This document shows, piece by piece, positions 24,201 to 36,200 of a DNA stretch of 64,000 bases. The notes beneath the pieces were generated by a model, which was given only the letters and a program-made list of their open reading frames with translations, made no database searches and had not been told where the DNA came from. Source of the DNA: Siphonodentalium dalli (Eukaryota > Mollusca > Scaphopoda > Gadilida > Siphonodentaliidae); NCBI GenBank assembly GCA_032622095.1, contig CP136061.1:20648991-20712990 (forward strand). The letters run 5' to 3'. A program made the translations under genes and the position numbers. Each line of letters begins with the position of its first letter. The first letter of the stretch is position 1.

Positions 24201-27200
24201 AGTTATTATTGTACATAATAAATATATTTGAAGATGTAGATTCATCTTTCAGGGATGGGGTAAAACAGTATTTGATACATATTTTAGGCATATAATCACA
24301 GAGTTCCCACATTTTTCAGATAAGACAAATTATGAGAAATTTAGATTTATTATAAAGAATGAACAAAAAGCAACCAATAACGTCATATGTGACATGATCC
24401 GGTCTTTCTTCACCATTCGGGATGCCAATAAAATCTTGTCAACTAATGATTTATGACAGGTGAATTAGATTTAAAAGACAAAATATTCCTTAGGAAACTA
24501 CATTGTACATGTCTATGCCGATATATTACTCATACTCTATAGAGTTAATTTGTTGTCAACTTCTATGCATTTTATTCATGTTTGCAACTGCCGATTTGGG
24601 TGCATTTTGCATTAAATCTTATCCTTCTTATCTTATAAACAACTATTGAATCTATTGTTTAGCCTTGTTGTCACTAAACGACTAATAAACACACCTGCAT
24701 TGTCCATCTAGGAACGTAACTGGACAATATGACTGTAATTCAATACTCTGTCCTGGTGGCAAGGACCCTAGCTGGTGCCTCTTGGGAAGTTTATCTGGAG
24801 CCGGTAGTTTGTTAGGAGCATTGGGCGGAACATATTTATCTGGTTCAGACAGGAACATGTCAAGTTCTTTTTTGCTAGACATTTTGTAGTAGTAACCTGA
24901 AATATATATATTTGGTGGTTTCATTGCATGAACATAATTTATCTTAGAACATACCCTTGTAAAAAGCTGGAAGACAAATGCTAACATTCAGTTTAATTTT
25001 GATATACTTAACCCTTTCTTGACGGGAGCTTCATGATTTTTTGTGAAAACCCTGTGCCATTCTCTTATATATGCGTGTGGACCATAGGTCGCCTCACATA
25101 TAATGCATTGGCCTAACAAATTTTATATTATTTTTTTTAAATAGTTAAAGAAAGTAAGATAAAATGAAAAAAATAATACAAAAATTGTTAAAGAATGTAA
25201 GAAATAATGATTAAAAAATGATAAAAATTGTTAAAGAAAGTAATAAAAAATTTAAAAAAATGATAAAATTGTTAAAGAATATAAGAATTAATTATAAAAC
25301 TTGTTATAAAATGTAAAAATAATTGTTAAAGAATGTAAGAAAAATTTATCAAAAATGATAAAAAAAAAAAATGATAGGGCAATGCATTCTCTTATATATG
25401 TGAGGCGACCTATGGTCGACTCGCATCTATAGGAGAATGCATTGGCATAGGGTCTATAAATGTTGTGCCCACGCAGCTCCCGTCATGAAAGGGATAAACG
25501 CCTTTATGTGTGAATTATTATTGTGAGTGTATTCAGCATCATTCTAAAATCAAAATAATTAATTTGCTGTATAGTATCTAATCAGATATACAGAGAGAAA
25601 ATAAATTGCTACGGTTTAGGTATAGACACCCTTTAATTTTGGAAAATAAATCGTCTTATGTAATTTATTTTCTCATTTAAAAAAACTATAATTTATTTCT
25701 CATGTATTTGAATGATCCATGTATCCAAGATACTGATGTATTTTCAGTAACATTAATTAACCCTTTCCTGATGGGAGCTGTGCTAGTGCAGCGTTAAATA
25801 TACTGTGCCTGTGCATTCTCTAATATATGTGAGTCCCATAGGGAGCCTTGCATATATATAAGACTACATACCAAGTTTCAATCAAATCAGATGATCATTA
25901 CTGGAGTTATAACTACGGACGGATGCACGCACGGACGGAAGACGGATGGACGGATGGACGGAGCTGATGAAATAAATGTTACGGGGGACAATAATGCACT
26001 GACTTATTAGGTCAAGGTAAATATTGTTAGGTCAATGTATTCTCTTATATATTCGAGGCTCCCTATGGGAGACTCGCATATAAAAGAGAATGCATTGGCA
26101 CAAAGTTTAATCAAAATTTCAGGAAGCTCCAGTCATGGAAGGGTTAACATGTTAATTATGGAGATTTATAACACCAAATTCATTGTACTTACTTCTGTAT
26201 TCAGCAGCAAAGTCCAGAGTTGGGTTCGTTGAACAGTCGACCAGTTCCCCTTTAGATGCCAGACTGACAGAACAGTATTGACTGAAATCTCCGACCCGCT
26301 GTAAGAATTCTTTGGGTGTGATGCACATGTTTGCAATGGATGCAGCTTCACCTGAAATTAAGAGGCCTCATCAATTATTTTGGGGATTGGGTGAGAAGTC
26401 TGACATCAATACCACACGTACACAGAAGCAACCCAAAAAAGGAAGCTCAAATGGCTGCTTTATTCTGACGTCGCACTTAGGACACTATATGCACAAGTTC
26501 TCTGTGTTAGATATATGGTACGTATCAAGGCGCTAATTTTAGAAGCTGCATGGGATTTTGAGACAGTGCAACATTTTTTTGGGATTGGGTGGGAATCGAA
26601 CCCTGGCCAGTGATGGCGAGCGCGCCTTGCGACTCAAAGACCGACCCAAAGACCGACGTCAAAACCACACGGCAACCAAAGCGACCCCAAAATAGGAAGC
26701 TCAAATGGCCAATGTATTCCGAATACAATGGGTTAGATATATGGCAGATATTTGGTACAGCTGCATGTTATAATGTACTTGTCATCTATTAGTTCATAAG
26801 TATAAGATGCAATCTAACATAAATTCACAGCAAGGTGGTTTCTTGCCAATGACACATATTCCTGGTTAGTAAATTATTAAGTGTCACTAATGGATAAATC
26901 TAACAGGGATCACATCAGCTACACTCAAGTCTGGTTTTATTGTAAAAACGATCCAAGTTTCTTGCAGACACTGGGGACCGAGTTTCATTGGGTGGTGTTT
27001 GCCCAATGTGAAGCCTGCAAATAATGTGTCTGTCATTTGCAGAATGAGGTCCCCAGATGGTGAAATAAGTGACGCTATCCCGCACAGTGGGCTAGCATCA
27101 CAAAATTCACCCACTGGGCACCAAGTTTCATTGAGTGGTGTTTTCCCAATGCGAAGCATCCAAATAGTGTATCTGTCATTTGCAGAATGAGGTCCCTAGA

Positions 27201-30200
27201 GGGTGAATTAAATGACTCTATCCCGCACAGTGGGCTAGCATCACCAAAAACCTAATTCTGCTTCGGCCTCAACTGTTATGGTAGACCTAGGATCGGTTTG
27301 AATTTCCCCAGTTGAAGTTGGTAATGTTAACCCATTAGTCACCTCGATTATGCCATTTATCTTCTGCATAAGGGAACAAGAGCATTGCTAGGGTGTGGCA
27401 AAATATGCCCTTTAGCCATTTTGAATTGTACTAGGGCAAAATTAAATAATAATTTGAGCTTACATTTTAAGAATATCTGATATACCCCTAATTTCAATCA
27501 GGGACCAGCCTAGACCAGATTTTCAGGGCGAAATGACTTCGCTCTACTATAAAAATAAGGCGAAGTGGCCGTTCTATAGGGCGAAGTGAGTCTACAAAAT
27601 TTAAATTGATCAGTACTACGACAGGAGAACGAAAATAGGAGAGATGAAATATGTCAATTAAACTTGTTCACTTCATGACCCTAATAACTATTAATAATAC
27701 CCAAACATAATTGTGAGAGGATAGCAGCATTTTATATCGTAATTGTGAGAGAATGACAGGATTTTATTTCATATTTTTCGGGTTGTTAAAAATGCCAACA
27801 ATATTTATTAAACAGAAACGAAACGAAATCATGAACACTTTTACGCTGCGCTCTGTTAGTAATCCCGTTTGAAATTTTAATATGCTTCACAAATGAATTT
27901 GTTTTAAAATTTCTTTAACCAAACTCCATAGAGGGAGTGATGAATTGACACATTGTGAGAGGTGTGAGTTGTAATCTTCATTGTAAGGTGTGGTAATCAC
28001 GGTAATCTAAAAATAACAACAACCAGATTAACACTTGAGGCCCGACGATGTTTTCACAGCTGCCAGTAATCAGACTCCGTTGTCAACATGCTTCCAGATT
28101 GGAGCATTACAGGTGTTAATTGTTTTCTAACACCATGATACACCCTGATAGTGGAGTATTGTGTGCAATCACAGTTGACAGTTGTAAATTATCATAAATT
28201 ATTTGGGGCATTTTGCCGAATTTCGTCAGTCAACTTTGGAATTTTTAGGGCGACTTGAACTTCGCCCGACTGCAAAAATAAGGCGAAGCGGACGGCGCTA
28301 GGGTGAAGAAGTCGCCCACGTCGCCCTCTTGGCTGGTCCCTGATTTCAATGCCAGAATGCAGTCAATTCTAAGTCGAAAAATGGACGTAACTCATGTGAA
28401 AATAATTAGACAAAACCTATATTCGAACTTGGCCTGTAGTTTTAGCTGGGAAATACACATACCAGCTTTGGTTCAGATAACATAATCAAAACTGGAGTTA
28501 TCGGTCGGAAACCGAAATATAAAAATAATTGGACATATCTCATATTCGAACTTGGCCTGTATCATTAACTGGGAAATAAACAAACCAACTTTGGTTCAGA
28601 TAAAATAATCAAAACTGGAGTTATCAGTCGGAAACCAAAAATGTTAACAGATGATCAAATTCTAAGTCGCAAAAGGGCCTTAACTCATGTAAAAATAATT
28701 GGACGGAACCCATATTTAAACTTGGTCTGTATCCTTAGCTGGGAAATACACATACCAACACTGGTTCAGATCAAATAATTCGGTCAAATATAGTTATCAG
28801 TCGGAAACCAAAAATGTTAACATCCAGATGGATGGATGGATGGACGGACTGCTAGACTGATTACATAATACCTTTTTTTCAAAAGGGCGTTTAAAAAGTA
28901 ACTAAAAACATTGTTACGTTGAGACTATAAACACTTCCCAGAAGACGAGGCCTAAGCAGAATGAGGTCCCCAGAGGGTGATCTTAGCCCGCTGTCACTAA
29001 ATTTCACCCTCTGGGGACATCAATTTGAAAATGACAGACATTTGCAGGCATGCGTTCATCCATGTGAATGTAATTTAAGCTGTATAAGACCTACCGTCTG
29101 ATATTCGCTGGAGATAGGTCTGTATCTGCTGAACACTGTCTTTGCCGATATCGAGTGCTTCATTCCACACCCACCATTTAGATCGCTGAGCATTAAGCTT
29201 GACATAGTTCATATGCTCCTTTTCATAATAATCTCTCAACTGATGAATACTTTTGAAGTAAGCTGCCAGTTTCACAGCTTGTATTTGTGGACTGTCGTGC
29301 AATGCTATATTTCTGTTTTTAAAAATGATAATTTGTTTTAAAAATAGAACACATCTTAGTATTTAACAAGAGCATTGCTGGGGCAAAATACACATGTGGT
29401 ACTTCCAACAATGGGCCAGAACTCTGGTGAAAATTGGTGGGCGGAACCCAAATTCAAACTTGACCTATATTTTGGGCTACTAATCTCATGCATAAAATTT
29501 CATTCCATTCAGTTCAGACTTACTAAAGTTATCATCCAGAAATGAAAATTGAGTACAAATTCCAACAAAAAGAGCCATAACACTAGTGAAAATTGGCGGG
29601 CAGAACCCAAATTCGAACTTGACCTGTATTTTGTGCTAGTAAACCCACATACCAATTACATTCCATTCAGTTAGGACCATCAAAAGTTATCATCCAGAAA
29701 TAAAAAGCGGACAGACAGATGGACGGACAGACCAATAACATAATTAATGTCCCATTTAAATAAATTGGCATATAAAAATATATTATGGATTGTAATGAAG
29801 TTAGGCTGAAACCTTTTCTCAATACATATCAAGAACATATAATAGTTATTATGAACTGTCAGTCACATTACAAGAACATATAATAGTTATTATGAACTGT
29901 CAGTCACATGTCAAGTGTACGGAGCCTATACGGCAGAAGAAGAAGCTTGGACCATTACTAGTATACAGATTTCTATCAGTCATAACATCAACTCTTTAAC
30001 ATGTTTTAATTGTTAATTAAAAACAATATACAAATCACAAAGTTTCTGAAAGTTTTGAAAAGTTGGGTTTATAAACAGTGTGTTGTCAAAAGACTTATCC
30101 AGAGCCAATCAGAGGAGGGGAGAATGGGATGAAGTACAGTAATGCTCTAATTAATCGACTCCTTAAACACAGCAGAATTATGGGTAACTTTTCAGGATTT

Positions 30201-33200
30201 AGTCGGAAATATGGCTTGTTGCCATTCATCGGAAAGCTCTCCCCAAGAGCTTTCCGATGAATGGCAATAAGCCATATTTCCGACTAAATCCTGAAAAGTT
30301 GCCCATAATTCTGCTGTGTTTAAGGAGTCGATTAATTAGAGCATTACTGTATAAGTATTGTAACTTGACACTTTCAACCAACCTGTTACCAGAGATTCTG
30401 TCCTGAGTTGCCCGAGCCATGCCCTCCTTACTGTCGCACTCAAGCTCTATGATTCTCACAGGTATGATGCTCCTCTTCGTCATGATTTCAACCTCCTTAG
30501 CTGAACCCGGAAACCCGTCGAGAACGTATCTAAATGAAAGAAGGGTGGTGTTAGTCTCAAACTCAACTGTACATCAAGATCTTCAATCTTAGCGCCCTGA
30601 AAATTGGCTCCTTCTTGATAAGCTCTTGGTATATGCGGATTTCTGTTACAAAAATAGCCCCTAATTGTGTTAAGAAATTCTAAATAAAATTTATATTAAT
30701 TGAAAGTTACTTTTCCGGACAGGTGTCCTCGATTGATATCTATTATTTTATGCCCCCCAAGCCTGCAAATAGCGTGTCTATCATTTGCAGAATGAGGTCC
30801 CCAGAGTGTGAATTTAGTGATGCTATCCCGCATAGCGGGCTAGCATCACTAAATTCACTCCCTGGGGACCTCATTCTGCCTAGGCCTCATCTTCTGGGAA
30901 GTATCTATGGTATCAAATTAACATTGTTTTTAGTTACGTTTTCCCATTTGGGAAGTTTCTATATCCCCTAATTTGCAGAAGATAAAATCCATAATCAAGG
31001 CGCCCAATGGGTGAACATCACCAATTTCAACTGGGGAAATTCAATTTGATCCTATGTCTGCCATAGCAGTTGAGGGCCTAAGCAGAATGAGGTCCCCAGA
31101 GGGTGAATTTAGTGATGCTAGCCCGCTATGCGGGGTAGCGTCACTAAATTCACCCTCTGGGGACCTCATTCTGCAAATGACAGACACGCTATTTGCAGGC
31201 TTGTATGCCACGCAATCTATATAAAACTTTCTGGGAAGTGATAGACCATCTTTAATCATGCAGCATATAAGCTGTTTTCTCTAAATAAATGAAATCACTG
31301 ATGTACTCAAATGTCCTTCTGTACTGTATTAACCCTTTCAGTGCCAAGACCGATTTTTTTATCAACCGATTATGATTATAATGTGATACATTGATGGAAA
31401 GAGCTCTTTCCATCAATGTATCACATTATTATAATCAATAAATTTGAAAAATGATCAAGGAAATATGGGTTGATACAAAAATCGGACTTGGCACTGAAAG
31501 GGTTAAATGTCATGGTCTATTGGTGAGATGTATGCAGGGTTCGCGCTGCCACTTGCCAAATTTGCCAATGGCAAAAATAATTCACATTTGGCAAAAAATA
31601 TTTTCATTTGGCAAGTCACTTTTGATTCCTCAAGAAAGTTTATTAATATTTGTCAATCAATACCATTCATTTCAGGAAACTCCTTCATTATTAATGGTAT
31701 CGGTGGTGATTTACACATGCATAAAGTTATGAAAAGTTATCACCTCTATCAAGATGCAATTAATCTGATATCATTAGTATCGACGGGTAATGGGATTGCA
31801 AGTATGTCTGGTTGTGGTAATTACATAGCTAATCCTCTTTGTTTCGATGTGCCTTTCTAATGAAGAAACCCTTCTACATTGCATAATTATGTTGTTTTTT
31901 TTGGTTGGATTGTCGAAGTAGTCAAAATAAAAGAAACAATGTTGTGGAAACTGATAGAATTTGGCAACTCATAACAGCATTTGGCAAAAATTATTTTCAT
32001 TTGGCAAAAGTAAATTTCGGGCCAGCGCGGACCCTGAATGTAGGAGAAAGATACATATTATCAGTCAGAAACTAACTGTTTCCTCATATTTCCGAGGAAT
32101 ACAACTTGTCAAATGGGTGGTCGTATAATGCTTGAATTCTATCTTGAGCTATATACAATCATATGGGCATCCAATATATTAAACATGAGAAGGAAACCTG
32201 ACGTAAACTCACATTATCAGACAGAAACCAACAACTGCATAATTTTTTCAAAGGTCTATAACTCTGGTCAAAATGGTTGCACTGAACTGCATTTTCAGAT
32301 GGAAATTATATATAATAGCGACCTACCCTCTGGTTTGACATTTCATATCAAGCATCATAATTTCTAACGCTTGCACGGAATACTCCTCAGGTATAGTCTG
32401 TCCTTTCAATAGTAAGCTATTCATGAGGCAAGCAAGATCCGTTCCGGGCTGATTCTGTAAGACATGTCTCATAGCTTCGCCAACAGAAAGCCTCATCAGC
32501 CCATACTCCTCCACAAACCTGTTAGCCACTGTAACAACAAAATATTCATGTTTAACCCTTTAATGAAGGGAGCTGCGCTTGTGCAGCATTAAATATCCTG
32601 TGCCAGTGCATTATTAGCTCAACTTACTTTTGTAAGTTTGAGCTATTGCCATGGCTTGGCGTCCGTCGTCCGTGTGTGCGTGTGTCCGTCAACAATTTCC
32701 TTTGGCGCGGGCTACAGGTCGTACCTTTGGTCTGATCTTTATGAAATTTTGCATGAATGTTGACATTGACATGTAGATGGGAACGAGTCATTTTGGGGTC
32801 ATTCGGCCAAAAAACATGGCTGCTGGTGGCCATCTTGGATTTCAAAATTCAATCCATTGGCGCGGGCTACAGGTCGTACTGTTCGTTTGATCATCATGAA
32901 ATTTGTCATGGATGTTAATATTGACATGTAGATGGGAACGAGTCATTTTGGGGTCGTTCGGCCAAAAAACATGGCCGTCAGCAGCCATCTTGGATTTTAC
33001 TCTTTGCATGACTAAATCATTTGGCGCAGGCTACAGGTCGTAGTTTTGATTGGAACTTCATGAAATTTGTCATGGATGTTAACAATGACATGTAGATGGG
33101 AACGAGTGATTTTGGGGTTGTTCGGCCAAAAAACATGGCCGCCAGCAGCCATCTTGGATTTTACTCTTTGCATGACTAAATCCTTTGGCGCGGGCTACAG

Positions 33201-36200
33201 GTCGTACCTTTGGTCTGATCTTTATAAAAATTTGTCATGAATGTTGACATTGACATGTAGATGGGAACGAGTCATTTTGGGGTCATTCGGCCAAAAAACA
33301 TGGCCGCTGGTGGCCATTTTGGATTTCAAAATTCAATCCATTGGCGCGGGCTACAGGTCGTACCTTTGGTCTGATCATTATGAAATTTGTCATGGATGTT
33401 AATATTGACATGTAGATGGGAACGAGTCATTTTGGGGTCATACGGCCAAAAAACATGGCCGCTGGCAGCCATCTTGGATTTTACTCTTTGCATGACTAAA
33501 TCCTTTGGCGCAGGCTACAGGTCGTAGTTTTGATCAGAACTTCATGAAATTTGTCATGGATGTTAACAATGACATGTAGATGGGAACGAGTGATTTTGGG
33601 GTTGTTCGGCCAAAAAACATGGCCGCCAGCAGCCATCATGGATTTTACTCTTTGCATGACTAAATTCTTTGGCGCGGGCTACAGGTCGTACCTATGGTCT
33701 GATCTTTATGAATTTTGTCATGAATGTTGACATTGACATGTAGATGGGAACGAGTTATTTTGGGGTCATTCGGCCAAAAAACTTGGCCGCTGGTGGCCAT
33801 TTTGGATTTCAAAATTCAATCCATTGGCGCGGGCTACAGGTCGTGCTGTTCGTCTGATCATCATGAAATTTGTCATGGATGTTAACAATGACATGTAGAT
33901 GGGAACGAGTGATTTTGGGGTCGTTCGGCCAAAAAACATGGCCGCCAGCAGCCATCTTGGATTTTACTCTTTCAATGACTAAATCCTTTGGCGCGGGTTA
34001 CAGGTCGTACCTTTAGTCTGACCTTTATGAAATTTGTCATGAATATTGATATTGACATGTATATGGGAACGAGTCATTTTGGGGTCATACGGCCAAAAAA
34101 CATGGCCACTGGCAGCCATCTTGGATTTCAAAATTCAATCCATTGGCACGGGCTACAGGTCGTACTGTTTGTCTGATCATCATGATATTTATCATGGATG
34201 TTAATATTAACATGTAGATGGGAACGAGTCATTTTGGGGTCGTTTGGCTAAAAAACATGTCCGCCAGCAGCCATATTGGATTTTACTCTTTGCATGAATA
34301 AATCCTTTGGTGCGGGCTACAGGTCGTAGCTTTGGTCGGAACTTCAAGAAATTTGTCATGTATGTTAACAATGACATGTAGATGGGAAACGAGTCATTTT
34401 GGGGTCGTTCCGCCGAAAAACATGGCCGCCAGCAGCCATCTTGGATTTTACTCTTTGCATGACTAAATCCATTGGCACAGGCTACAGGTCATACCTTTGA
34501 TCAGATCATTATGAGATTTGTAAAGGCTGTAGATGGGAACAAGTCATTTTGGGGTAATTCGGAAAAAAAACATGGCTGCCGGTGGCCATTTTATAATTTA
34601 CTCTTTGCATCAATAAATCCTTTGTCACACCATAATCACCACATCCCTGATCCGATCATTATGAAACCTGTTATGAATGTTGATATTGACATGAACATCT
34701 AGTCTTACTTAGACATTTCAATTAGCACTTTTCCTATTCCTCCATTTACTGTCGACCATTAAATTATTCCCCTACCTAAGTTGAGCTACAGTGTCATTGA
34801 CACTTTCATATTTAATATACATGAGAGTCTCGCATATATAAGAGAATGCATTGGCTTACAAGGCCAAGGTAAATATTGTTAGGTCAATGTATTCTCTTAT
34901 ATATGAGTCTACCATTGGGAGCCTTGCATATATTAAAAGAATGCACTGTAACTACAAGGTCAAGGTAAATATTGTTAGGCCAATGCATTCTCTTATATAT
35001 GCGTGTCTCCCATTGGGAGCCTTGCATATATTAAGAGAATGCACTAGATTACAAGGTCAAGGTAGATATTGTTAGGTCAATGTATTCTCTTATATATGCG
35101 AGTCTGCCATAGGCAACATCGCATATATAATAGAATACACTGGCTTACAAGATCAAGGTAAACATTGTTAAGCCAATGTGTTCTCTTATATATGCGAGGC
35201 TCATTATGGGAGACTGGCATATATAAGAGAATGCATTGGCACAGGGTTTTCGCAAAATTTCAGGAAGCTCCAGTCATGGAAGAGTTAACACTCGATTGAA
35301 ATCATTTTATCACACACATCTGAGAGTGGAGAGATAGGCAACAAGCCTTGAAATAGGGTGTCTGTCATTTGCAGAATGGGGTCCCCAGAGGGTGAATTTA
35401 GTGATTCACCCTCTGTGAACCTCATTCTGCTGAGGTGTAAGCAGAATGAGGTCCCCAGAGGGTGAATTTGGTGATACTAGCCCGCTATGCGGGGTAGCAT
35501 CTAGTGCTGAAACGGATATCCGGATATCCGGTTGACAACCGGCTACTATCGACAACCGGTTGAACTACGATCAACCGGTTAACCGCTATGTATTGCACAC
35601 ACGCGATTCCAACGACAAAAACTAACATATTATGCTCTTAATCAGCACGAGACTAACAACAGTCGGTTTTAAACAACGTGTACTTTATCAATTTTGCTAC
35701 AATCTTTATCACTTTGAGGAGTATAGTCGAAATTACGTGTATTAATAGTCAAAATCTGGTGCGAGATATTATTATTATTATTATTATTTACATTTGTATA
35801 GCGCCTAACCCACAACAGAATTGTGTTCGCAGGCGCTGTTACATAAAAGAATCGATAAAAGTATATATACAATAAAACAGATTGGATAAGAAATACGTGA
35901 GGGTTAAAATGACTGAATCAAAGAGATACGCGAATCCTAAAAAAAATTAAAAAGATGCTCAAAATACATCTGTAGTTAAAAGTCAGTTTGAGAAATAAAA
36001 ATCATAAACATCCATTAACGGTAAGATTAAGTCAGTTGACTCCATATGCAATTTTATAAAGGTGAGTTTTTAAAAGTTTTCGGAATTCTAAAACATCACT
36101 AATATGTCTGAGATCGTCGGGAAGATTGTTCCACAAGGTAGGAGCGGCAACACAGAAAGCTCTATCCCCTAACGTGCGATGGCTGGACTTAGGAAGTATA

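Noticed and set aside
26570..26665. Functional tRNA gene (consensus B box)
   Set aside because: The 5' half does not fold as a tRNA and the sequence continues into a repeated SINE body.
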